This document shows, one piece after another, positions 1-7,486 of a stretch of DNA of 33,759 nucleotides (position 1 is the stretch's first letter; each line of letters opens with the position of its first letter). The position numbers and the translations under genes are program-made. The notes below the pieces were generated by a model. That model saw only the letters and a list, made by a program, of their open reading frames with translations, did no database searches and was not told the DNA's origin. Origin of the DNA: JACJYC01 sp964558465 (GTDB taxonomy: Bacteria; Bacteroidota; Bacteroidia; Chitinophagales; Saprospiraceae). The DNA lies in NCBI GenBank assembly GCA_964558465.1, contig CAZLEF010000078.1, forward strand, positions 1 through 33,759, given 5' to 3'.

Positions 1-37
1 GATTCTACACATCCTTCAAGGGGAAAAATTAATTACT

Positions 38-3000
38 ATGAGACGGCAATGCTGTCGATGGCTCTTAATTTTTGTGTTGTTGGGGAGCGCTTATTGGATT
101 TGCGGGCAAACGGCATCCGTACTTTCTTCCAACGGCATTCGGCATTTGTTTTTTGACCAGGGCCAATACTGGGGCCTTACCTGGCGCAATATCGGCCCCT
201 TCAGAGGTGGCCGGAGCGTTGCTGTCAGCGGCGTCTCCAATGATCCTTTTGTATACTATATGGGCAGCACGGGCGGCGGCGTCTGGAAAACGGAAGATGC
301 GGGCCTGAACTGGCGTAATATTTCCGACGGTTTTTTTCGCACCGGATCAGTGGGCGCAATTGCCGTTTCTACCTTTGATCCGAACGTCCTTTATGCAGGC
401 ATGGGCGAACATGCCGTCCGCGGCGTCATGTCGAGTCACGGCGACGGCGTCTATAAATCCGTCAACGGCGGTCAAACCTGGACTTATCTCGGGTTGCCGG
501 ATTCCCGGCATATCTCCAGGATCGTCATCCACCCACAAAATCCGGAACTGGTATACCTGGCTGTGCAGGGCGCTATTTACAGCCCTTGCGAAGATCGCGG
601 CGTATACAAAAGCGAGGATGGCGGCAAAACATGGCGCAAAGTATTGTATATCAATCCCACAACAGGCGCCAGCGACCTCAGCATGGACGTTTCCAATCCA
701 AGGATCCTGTACGCCGGCATGTGGGATTATTTGCGCACACCCTGGGATATTCGAAGTGGCGGCCCGGGTTCGGGGCTGTACCGTTCTACCGACGGGGGTG
801 AAAACTGGGAGAAACTGACCCAGGGTCTGCCCGCTTCCATGGGGAAAGTCGCCATAGATGTTTCCCCCGCCAATCCCAAAGTGGTTTATGCCAATATCGA
901 GGCTGCAAACGGCGGAGTCTTCCGGTCGAATGACGGCGGCATAACCTGGAAACAAACCAGCGCCGACCCCAACACCGTTTCAAGGGCCTGGTATTTTACC
1001 GAGATTGCCGCCGACCCAAAAGACCAGGAAACCGTTTATGTGTTGAATGCCCCGTTGCTCAAATCAACCGACGGCGGCAAAAATTTTGAAGAGATCGCTG
1101 TTGCGCATTACGATCAGCACGCGATCTGGATCAACCCCCAGCGGCCGGATAACATGATCATCGGGAACGACGGCGGCGCCTGCATCAGTTTTAATGGCGG
1201 CAAAAGCTGGAGCAGCCAGTACAACCAGCCCACCGGGCAATTTTACCGGGTAGCCACAGATCAGCGAACGCCCTATTTTGTCTATGGCGGCCAGCAGGAT
1301 TACGGGACTGTCGCCCTGCCCAGCCGAAACAACAAACCCTGGATTGACGGCCAGGACTGGTATCCGGTCTCCGGTGGAGAAAGCGCTTTCCTGGCTTTTG
1401 ATCCCCTGAATCCGCAATTGGTCTACGGAACCAACTACCAGGGCGCTGTTTCCGTGTATGACCATTCCACTGCTTCTTCCAAGGACATTATGGCCTACCC
1501 GGTCGTGGGTTTGGCGAACCTTCCCAGAGATTTAAAGTATCGCTTCAACTGGAACGCCCCTATCCTGGTTTCGCCGCATAATCCCAAAATTTTATACCAT
1601 TGCGCCAACCGGGTCCTGCGTTCTGAAGATGGCGGATTGAATTGGGCGGAAATTAGCCCCGATCTGACCCGGAATGATAAAGACAAACAGGGACCGGGCG
1701 GCAGGCCCTTTACGAATGAAGGCGCCGGAGCTGAAAACTACAATACCATTTCTTACCTCGCCTGTTCACCCCACGAACCAGGTGTGATATGGGCGGGTTC
1801 CGACGACGGATTGATCCACCTGACCAGAGACGACGGGAAACACTGGAAAAATGTAACGCCCCCAAATTTCGGCGAAGGTGCTATTAACGCAATTGAAGTG
1901 TCGCCTCACCGGCCTGGAATGGCGCTGATTGCTGCCCACCGGTATAAATTTGGCGACCTCAAACCTTACATTTATATCACAGATGATTACGGTGTCCATT
2001 GGAAAGCATCGGTAGAGGGCATCGCGGATGAAGACTTTGTCAGGGTAGTCCGCGAAGATCCTGTTCGCCCGGGCTTATTGTATGCAGGTACCGAAACGGG
2101 GTTGTACCTGTCACCCAATTACGGAGAAAGCTGGCACCCCTTCCAGTTGAACCTGCCTGTTTGCCCGGTGACGGATATTTGCATCCAGGATAACGACCTT
2201 GTGGTCTCCACCTCCGGCCGGGGGTTCTGGATCCTGGACGACATCAGCAGCATCCAGCAGAGCGCAGGCGAATTGCTGAACGGCCATGCCAGGCTGTTCC
2301 AACCCAAACCTGCCGTTCGTTGGGAGTCCAATGCAGCGTGCGGGCTTTCGCTGACCGCCGGCGCCAACCCGCAGCCGGGCATCGCTATCGATTATTATCT
2401 GCCCTTTTTTAAAGACTCCGTTGAAATTTCCCTTGAAATACTGGACGCTTCCGGTAAACTGATCCGGAAATTTTCAAACCGGAAAGATTCGCTTTGTGCG
2501 GGCGTTCCGGCGCTGCTTTTGCCTGATCGCGTTGGGATCAACCGCTTCTATTGGGACCTCCGACGGGAGCCCCTCCCCGCTTTTGCCGGATTTTTTCTGC
2601 CTGGAGACCTTCAGGGAGGGCTTGTAGCACCTGGTAAATATTTTATCAGGCTTTGCCTGCCCCGCGACACCATTAAAAAAACCTGCACCATTTTACCTGA
2701 TCCTCGCCTGAAGGCAGACCTCAATGATTTTGTTGAACAGGAGGGATTTGCAAGATCTATTGAGGATCATCTCAGGAACCTTGCCCAGACGCTGGGGATC
2801 CTGAAAAACGTTAAAAGGCAAATGGACCATATCAGGGAAAGCCTTCCAAAAACCAATACCGGAAATACCCTTCTTCTTTCCTGTGATCAAATCGTTGCGC
2901 ATATCAATGCCCTTGAAGGGAAACTGGTGCAGCCCAGGCATAAAACTCTTCAGGATCTGACCAGTTTCTCCGGCGGCCATGTGTCGGAGTGGGTCAGCCT

Positions 3001-3205
3001 GCTTCGAAGGGCCGACAGCCATGACCCAAGGCTGACCAATGGGGTTAAACAACGGTTCCACGACCTGAGCGACCAATTGGAATTGTATCAGGATGAGGTG
3101 AATGTTATCCTGAATGAAGAGATCGGCGCCTTTAATGAACGGTACAGGCAAGGTAATTTTCCGGCGGTGATCCTGCCGCCTTCAAAGGATGCCGACAAGC
3201 CGTAA
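38..3205 (+). CDS. Secreted VPS10/BNR-repeat (sortilin-like, 'glycosyl hydrolase'-annotated) protein
   Basis: This 1055-residue protein begins with a hydrophobic signal peptide (about residues 8-22) ending near a Cys-Gly-Gln, so it is exported. The first two thirds carry repeated Asp-box motifs of the form S/T-x-D-x-G-x-x-W: TEDAGLNW at 85-92, then SVNGGQTW, SEDGGKTW, STDGGENW, SNDGGITW, STDGGKNF, SFNGGKSW, SEDGGLNW, TRDDGKHW, TDDYGVHW and SPNYGESW. These mark a large double beta-propeller as in VPS10/sortilin-type and BNR sialidase-like proteins. The opening NIGPFRGGRS block is characteristic of the family of about 1000-1100 residues common in Bacteroidota. The last 280 residues hold a beta-rich part and then a helical tail. 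Automated pipelines often name it glycosyl hydrolase, but I see no catalytic residues that prove this. It probably binds or processes a surface ligand. It lies 48 bases before the UbiD-type gene on the same strand. Confidence 0.85.
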   Translation: MRRQCCRWLLIFVLLGSAYWICGQTASVLSSNGIRHLFFDQGQYWGLTWRNIGPFRGGRSVAVSGVSNDPFVYYMGSTGGGVWKTEDAGLNWRNISDGFFRTGSVGAIAVSTFDPNVLYAGMGEHAVRGVMSSHGDGVYKSVNGGQTWTYLGLPDSRHISRIVIHPQNPELVYLAVQGAIYSPCEDRGVYKSEDGGKTWRKVLYINPTTGASDLSMDVSNPRILYAGMWDYLRTPWDIRSGGPGSGLYRSTDGGENWEKLTQGLPASMGKVAIDVSPANPKVVYANIEAANGGVFRSNDGGITWKQTSADPNTVSRAWYFTEIAADPKDQETVYVLNAPLLKSTDGGKNFEEIAVAHYDQHAIWINPQRPDNMIIGNDGGACISFNGGKSWSSQYNQPTGQFYRVATDQRTPYFVYGGQQDYGTVALPSRNNKPWIDGQDWYPVSGGESAFLAFDPLNPQLVYGTNYQGAVSVYDHSTASSKDIMAYPVVGLANLPRDLKYRFNWNAPILVSPHNPKILYHCANRVLRSEDGGLNWAEISPDLTRNDKDKQGPGGRPFTNEGAGAENYNTISYLACSPHEPGVIWAGSDDGLIHLTRDDGKHWKNVTPPNFGEGAINAIEVSPHRPGMALIAAHRYKFGDLKPYIYITDDYGVHWKASVEGIADEDFVRVVREDPVRPGLLYAGTETGLYLSPNYGESWHPFQLNLPVCPVTDICIQDNDLVVSTSGRGFWILDDISSIQQSAGELLNGHARLFQPKPAVRWESNAACGLSLTAGANPQPGIAIDYYLPFFKDSVEISLEILDASGKLIRKFSNRKDSLCAGVPALLLPDRVGINRFYWDLRREPLPAFAGFFLPGDLQGGLVAPGKYFIRLCLPRDTIKKTCTILPDPRLKADLNDFVEQEGFARSIEDHLRNLAQTLGILKNVKRQMDHIRESLPKTNTGNTLLLSCDQIVAHINALEGKLVQPRHKTLQDLTSFSGGHVSEWVSLLRRADSHDPRLTNGVKQRFHDLSDQLELYQDEVNVILNEEIGAFNERYRQGNFPAVILPPSKDADKP

Positions 3206-3228
3206 AACCAAATCGGGTTGGCGCCTGT

Positions 3229-3253
3229 TACTAGTCCATAAAACGGACTGGTA
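3229..3253 (+). promoter_or_regulatory. Hairpin directly abutting the UbiD-type start codon
   Basis: Bases 3229-3237 (TACTAGTCC) pair with 3245-3253 (GGACTGGTA) over nine positions, with one U-G wobble, around a seven-base loop. The ATG starts at the very next base, 3254. It could terminate the upstream gene's transcript or mask the initiation region of the next gene. No T-run follows it, so a role in translation is at least as likely. Function is inferred. Confidence 0.45.
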
Positions 3254-5080
3254 ATGAGCTACCGAAGTTTGCGGGAATGCGCCCTGGATCTTGAAAAAAA
3301 CGGCCGCCTGGTCAGGATCAGATCTGAAATTGATCCGAACCTGGAAATGGCAGAAATCCACCGGCGGGTTTTTGACGCCGGCGGCCCGGCTTTATTGTTC
3401 GAACGTGTGAAAGGCAGCCCATTTCAAGCCATTTCCAACCTGTACGGGACCTTTGAACGGACGGAATTTATTTTTCGCCATACGATTGACAAGGTTCAGA
3501 AGGTGATCGAACTGAAAGCCGACCCCGGCAGGTTTTTTCAAAAGCCTTTTCGATATTTTTCGGCGCCGTTCACGGCATTGACGGCCCTTCCGATGCGCAA
3601 CCTGGGCCCGGCCCCCGTTACCTTCGGCCGCACGCAGATCAGCTTGCTGCCGCAGATCAGATCCTGGCCCCTCGACGGCGGCGCCTTCATCACCCTTCCG
3701 CAAGTGTTAACTTTGCCGCCGGGCAGTTCCAACCTGATGGAAAGTAATCTGGGCATGTACCGGATCCAGCTTTCCGGTAACGAATATGTTCCCGGCAAAG
3801 AAATCGGCATGCATTACCAGCTTCACCGCGGTATCGGCATTCACCAGTCCTTGTACCAGCAATCAGCGGAACCGTTTCGTTGTTCTGTTTTTGTCGGCGG
3901 GCCTCCTTCACATGCTTTTTCTGCGATTATGCCCTTGCCGGAAGGACTGAGTGAACTCACCTTCGCGGGCATGATGGCCGGAAGGCGGTTCCGGTATGTC
4001 AGGAAAGAAGGCCACATTTTGTCAGCCGACGCGGATTTTGTGATCACCGGCGTCATCCGGAAAGGGGATAAAAAACCGGAAGGGCCGTTTGGCGACCATT
4101 TGGGGTATTACAGCCTGGCCCATGATTTTCCGGTCATGGAGGTGGAGAACGTATACCATCGGCGGGACCCCCTGTGGCATTTCACAGTGGTTGGCCGTCC
4201 GCCACAGGAAGATTCCAGTTTCGGCCACCTGATCCATCAGTTGGTAAAATTGCTGACCCCCCAGGAATTCCCCGGGGTGAAGGAGATCAATGCGGTCGAT
4301 GCAGCCGGCGTGCATCCTTTGCTGCTCGCTATCGGCAGCGAGCGGTATATGCCCTTCCGGCAGCGCCATGCCCCGGAAGAGATCCTGACCCAGGCCAACC
4401 GGATCCTCGGTACCGGGCAAACTTCCCTGGCCAAATTTCTGATCATCGCCGCCGAATCGGAAGGCCTTTCCACCAAGGATCTGCCCGGGTTTTTCCGGCA
4501 TGTCCTTGAACGGATCGACTGGACGAGAGATCTTCATTTTTATACCCGGACCACCATCGATACCCTGGATTATTCAGGTTCGGGTTGGAACGAGGGCAGC
4601 AAGGTGGTCATGGCGTGTTGCGGCCCGGTTTTGAGAACCCTGAGCCGGGAACTGCCTGGCAACCTATCCCTGCCCGCCGGATTTACGGATCCCGAATTGG
4701 TGATGCCGGGGATCATTGCGGTCAAAGGTCCGGAATTCAGGGGTGAAGAATCCCGCCAGGATATGCCGGTACTGGCCCGTCATCTGGAAAATTTACACCT
4801 GGAGGGGACGCCGATGGTCGTGGTGGTGGATGACAGCCGGTTCACAGGTGCGGCGCTGAATAATTTTTTATGGGTGGTTTTCACCCGCGCCAATCCCTCT
4901 CATGACATTTATGGGGCAGGACCGATGGTGGCGCATAAACATTGGGGATGCAACGGACCCCTGATCATTGATGCCCGCATCAAGCCGCACCATGCGCCGC
5001 CTCTGGAGACCGATAAGACGATTCAAAAAAAAGTGGATCAACTTTTTGCAAAAGGAGGGGAACTTCAGGGTATCGGCTGA
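3254..5080 (+). CDS. UbiD-family decarboxylase (long form)
   Basis: The 608-residue product is a UbiD/Fdc-family enzyme, which (de)carboxylates aromatic or alpha,beta-unsaturated acids using prenylated FMN; in quinone biosynthesis the substrate is 4-hydroxy-3-polyprenylbenzoate. Visible family motifs are NLGMYR at 165-170 (Asn and Arg of the cofactor/substrate site), MHYQLHRGIGIH at 186-197, and PEGPFGDHLGYY at 275-286, which carries acidic residues of the catalytic network. It is longer than E. coli UbiD (about 497 residues); the roughly 600-residue form is usual in Bacteroidota. The start is supported by the typical N-terminal alignment into the SLRECALDLEKNGRLVRI region. No UbiX-type flavin prenyltransferase is in the window, so the cofactor must be made from elsewhere. 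The true substrate cannot be read from sequence. Confidence 0.9.
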   Translation: MSYRSLRECALDLEKNGRLVRIRSEIDPNLEMAEIHRRVFDAGGPALLFERVKGSPFQAISNLYGTFERTEFIFRHTIDKVQKVIELKADPGRFFQKPFRYFSAPFTALTALPMRNLGPAPVTFGRTQISLLPQIRSWPLDGGAFITLPQVLTLPPGSSNLMESNLGMYRIQLSGNEYVPGKEIGMHYQLHRGIGIHQSLYQQSAEPFRCSVFVGGPPSHAFSAIMPLPEGLSELTFAGMMAGRRFRYVRKEGHILSADADFVITGVIRKGDKKPEGPFGDHLGYYSLAHDFPVMEVENVYHRRDPLWHFTVVGRPPQEDSSFGHLIHQLVKLLTPQEFPGVKEINAVDAAGVHPLLLAIGSERYMPFRQRHAPEEILTQANRILGTGQTSLAKFLIIAAESEGLSTKDLPGFFRHVLERIDWTRDLHFYTRTTIDTLDYSGSGWNEGSKVVMACCGPVLRTLSRELPGNLSLPAGFTDPELVMPGIIAVKGPEFRGEESRQDMPVLARHLENLHLEGTPMVVVVDDSRFTGAALNNFLWVVFTRANPSHDIYGAGPMVAHKHWGCNGPLIIDARIKPHHAPPLETDKTIQKKVDQLFAKGGELQGIG

Positions 5081-5084
5081 TGTT

Positions 5085-5151
5085 TTAAAAACAAAAACAA
5101 ATACTTTTTCATAACTTGAATTTATTTTTTTTAACTTGCCTTTGTTTTTAA
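5085..5151. repeat. AT-rich 11-bp inverted repeat after the UbiD-type gene
   Basis: TTAAAAACAAA at 5085-5095 is the exact reverse complement of TTTGTTTTTAA at 5141-5151, 45 bases apart. A direct repeat TAACTTG occurs between the arms at 5112-5118 and 5132-5138. The low-complexity composition weakens it, but it starts five bases after the UbiD-type stop and overlaps the best promoter candidate of the next gene. Confidence 0.35.
5116..5144 (+). promoter_or_regulatory. Candidate Bacteroidota-type promoter for the first ATE-like gene
   Basis: TTG at 5116-5118 is followed after 18 bases by TGCCTTTG (5137-5144), seven of eight positions matching the -7 consensus TAnnTTTG at an accepted spacing. 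Transcription would start near 5151, about 50 bases before the ATG. Confidence 0.35.
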
Positions 5152-5203
5152 CCAGGGCCTGAAATGGAGCGCCCCAAAACAATCAGCCAATAAATACCAG
5201 GGA

Positions 5204-6286
5204 ATGAAAAGGGAGGGCCGTTTTAATTCCGATCCTTTACTGGCACAAAAATTAAACCTGGAGCGCGTTGCTCCCGACCAGCTCGATCATTATCTTTCAG
5301 AGGGCTGGCGGGTTTTGGGCCAATCGCTCTACAACTCCGTATTCCTGAGGGCCGACGACGGAGAATTTTACACGGTTTTGTCCGCCCGGCTTCCGCTTGA
5401 AGGATTCCATTTCACCAAAGGCCAGCGAAAGCTCCTGACCCGCAACCGGTCGGAATTTCAGATCTCCATTCAACCCGCCAAAAAAACGGAAGAAAAAGAC
5501 CGCATCAACCGGCTGTATGGTGAAAAATTTCCCAAAAAATACTGTGAGTCGCTGGATTATTTCCTGTTGAACGAAAAAGGCCTCCGCCCGATCGAAACCT
5601 GGGAAATTGAAATTTATAAAGGGAATGAACTGGTCGGGTTCAGTTTTTTTGACCGGGGGCGTCAGACCCTATACAGCAAGGTTGGCATCTACAACCCGGC
5701 CTATTCGGCGTATAGCCTCGGGTATTATTCCATGTTGGAAGAACTGGCGTTTGCACAGCAGAAAGGGATGGCCTGGTATTACCCGGGGTATGTCGTGCCG
5801 GGCTGTGCGGACTTTGATTACAAACACAGGCTGGGCCCTCTGGAGGTGAAGGACTGGCATTCGTCCGAATGGCTGCCTTTTGCCGGACTTGAACAGAAAC
5901 CGCTTTTGCTGGACGAGATTTTGGCCGCCCTTACCCATATAAAAAATGAATTGCACAGCAAAGGAGTAGCCACAACCCTGGTCTGGAACCCCAATTTCAA
6001 TTATCCCCTTTGGTGGTACAATAGCAGCGATTACCTTTATTTACCGCTTGTTTTAGGATTTCTGGACCATGAAGGAGGGATCCGGACAGACATTTATCTG
6101 ATTGCCGACCCTATAAAAAGGACCTATCAGATCCTGAATTGTTATCCCCTGGATACGTCTAAACAACTGGCTTTTTTCCCTAAAGGAAAGGCCTCCATGA
6201 TGTTGTTTTTACCCCATGTCCTGCGCAGATCCGGGCATTGGAATTGGGACCGATCCGGGGACCTTGCCGCCAGACTCAGAAAATAA
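5204..6286 (+). CDS. ATE/Bpt-like aminoacyl-tRNA-protein transferase homologue, copy 1
   Basis: The 360-residue product aligns by eye with arginyl/leucyl-tRNA-protein transferases, which attach an amino acid to the N terminus of proteins to mark them for degradation. The N-terminal part keeps the scaffold GWRVLGQSLYNSVF (34-47) and a basic KGQRKLLTRNRSEF stretch (72-85). The C-terminal acyltransferase part keeps SLGYYSMLEELAFAQQKG (171-188), WYYPGYVVPGC (191-201) and YKHRLGPLE (206-214). The CxxC metal or iron-sulfur motif that normally follows the GxR-x-G segment is absent; LRADDGEF occupies the place. After about residue 225 there is an extra C-terminal domain of about 130 residues not found in classical Bpt (about 240 residues). 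A paralogue follows at 6396. Fold assignment is good; transfer activity is uncertain. Confidence 0.7.
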   Translation: MKREGRFNSDPLLAQKLNLERVAPDQLDHYLSEGWRVLGQSLYNSVFLRADDGEFYTVLSARLPLEGFHFTKGQRKLLTRNRSEFQISIQPAKKTEEKDRINRLYGEKFPKKYCESLDYFLLNEKGLRPIETWEIEIYKGNELVGFSFFDRGRQTLYSKVGIYNPAYSAYSLGYYSMLEELAFAQQKGMAWYYPGYVVPGCADFDYKHRLGPLEVKDWHSSEWLPFAGLEQKPLLLDEILAALTHIKNELHSKGVATTLVWNPNFNYPLWWYNSSDYLYLPLVLGFLDHEGGIRTDIYLIADPIKRTYQILNCYPLDTSKQLAFFPKGKASMMLFLPHVLRRSGHWNWDRSGDLAARLRK

Positions 6287-6354
6287 TTTCATTTTTGCGA
6301 ACAGCCTGATCTGTCAAAGTTGTTCGAAAATAGCGCTGCTAAAAATGGAATGGC

Positions 6355-6362
6355 TACCTTTG
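6355..6362 (+). promoter_or_regulatory. Candidate -7 box for the second ATE-like gene
   Basis: TACCTTTG matches TAnnTTTG exactly, 33 bases before the ATG at 6396. No TTG is seen at the expected distance upstream, so only half of the promoter is supported. It suggests the second copy may be expressed separately from the first. Confidence 0.3.
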
Positions 6363-6395
6363 TCTTTTCGTTATTTCCCTGGTTAATCCAAAGGC

Positions 6396-7460
6396 ATGTT
6401 CGCTGAAAAGCACTACCCTGAGTCGCTTAAGCCGGAAGAATTGGACACCTACCTGGCCAAAGGATGGTACAGGATGGGGCAGTCGATTTTTACGACTCAC
6501 TTTTTGTGTTTTGGCCAGCGCTTTTATTCGGCGATCTGGATCAGGCAGGACCTCAAAGGGTTTTCCTTTGGCAAGCGGTTGAGGAAATTGGTGAAGGGCA
6601 ATAAAAACCGATTTCGGGCGGAGGTCCGCCAGGGTAAGATTGATCTTGAAAAAGAGCGTTTATACCAGCGTTACCGGCGCGGTTTTCCGGGTGTTTTAGC
6701 GCCTACCCTGAAAGACTCCCTCCTTGACGGAGAAGACTTCAATATCTACAATACCTTTGAGGTTTGCATTTATAATGGCGATCAATTGATCGGATTCAGT
6801 TTTTTTGACCTCGGCGCCACCAGTGCGGCCAGCATCCTGGGGGTTTACGATCCTGCCTATAAACGAAACAGCCTTGGCTTTTATTCCATGTTGCTTGAAA
6901 TGGAGTATTGCCTTGAAAAAGGGCTGAGATATTATTATCCCGGGTATGTGGTGCCGGGTTATTCCAGATTTGAATACAAACTCCGGATCGGCCCGGTTGA
7001 TTATTTTCATATGGGCAAAGAAGCCTGGCTCCCTTTTAAAGATCTGATACCGGAAGAAGTCCCGATTGAAAAAATGCGGAACCGGCTTAAGGAGATCCAA
7101 AATAAACTGAGCGGCAGCGAAGTGTATTGCAAGTTGCAGTATTACCCCCTTTTTGAAGCCAGCCTGTTCAGTTTCTGGCGTGCCAATTACCTCGATTTTC
7201 CGATCGTGCTGAATTGTTCTTCTGAAAACAGCGAGCGTCCGTTGCTGGTCGTTTTCGACACAAAGGAAGACCGTTATTTTTTGCTGCACTGTTCCAATTT
7301 TGAGGACCCCAACATTGTCTTCAACGAAGGATATATCAATAATTTCACGCCAAGCCGGTTTCTTACCTCGCTTATGGTGGTCAATGCCTTTTGGGCGGTT
7401 TCTCACGACCCTCAGGCTGTAGCCAACACCTTGCTTGAAAATTTTCCGAAGGAATCCTAG
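6396..7460 (+). CDS. ATE/Bpt-like aminoacyl-tRNA-protein transferase homologue, copy 2
   Basis: This 354-residue protein is a diverged tandem paralogue of the gene at 5204. Shared landmarks are GWYRMGQSIFTTHF (23-36), a GFSFGKRLRKLVKGNKNRF basic block (55-73), LIGFSFFDLG (131-140), YDPAYKRNSLGFYSMLLEME (151-170) and YYPGYVVPGYSRFEYKLRIG (180-199). As in copy 1 the N-terminal CxxC motif of ATE/Bpt enzymes is missing, and here the cysteine that follows PGYVVPG in copy 1 is tyrosine. It also has the extra C-terminal domain. The 109-base gap and the separate -7 box suggest an independent promoter. Its stop codon lies in the arm of a hairpin shared with the convergent SusD gene. Possible roles are protein tagging, another aminoacyl-tRNA-dependent transfer, or a non-catalytic binding role. 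Confidence 0.68.
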   Translation: MFAEKHYPESLKPEELDTYLAKGWYRMGQSIFTTHFLCFGQRFYSAIWIRQDLKGFSFGKRLRKLVKGNKNRFRAEVRQGKIDLEKERLYQRYRRGFPGVLAPTLKDSLLDGEDFNIYNTFEVCIYNGDQLIGFSFFDLGATSAASILGVYDPAYKRNSLGFYSMLLEMEYCLEKGLRYYYPGYVVPGYSRFEYKLRIGPVDYFHMGKEAWLPFKDLIPEEVPIEKMRNRLKEIQNKLSGSEVYCKLQYYPLFEASLFSFWRANYLDFPIVLNCSSENSERPLLVVFDTKEDRYFLLHCSNFEDPNIVFNEGYINNFTPSRFLTSLMVVNAFWAVSHDPQAVANTLLENFPKES

Positions 7461-7486
7461 CAACCTGTCGGAGAACAGGCTGCTAG
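7457..7486. terminator. Compact bidirectional terminator-like hairpin containing both stop codons
   Basis: Bases 7457-7468 (CTAGCAACCTGT) pair with 7475-7486 (ACAGGCTGCTAG) around a six-base loop, with one A-C mismatch on the plus strand that becomes a G-U wobble on the minus strand. The left arm contains the TAG of copy 2 (7458-7460) and the right arm the TAG of SusD (7483-7485, minus strand). No clear T-run follows on either side. Confidence 0.5.
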
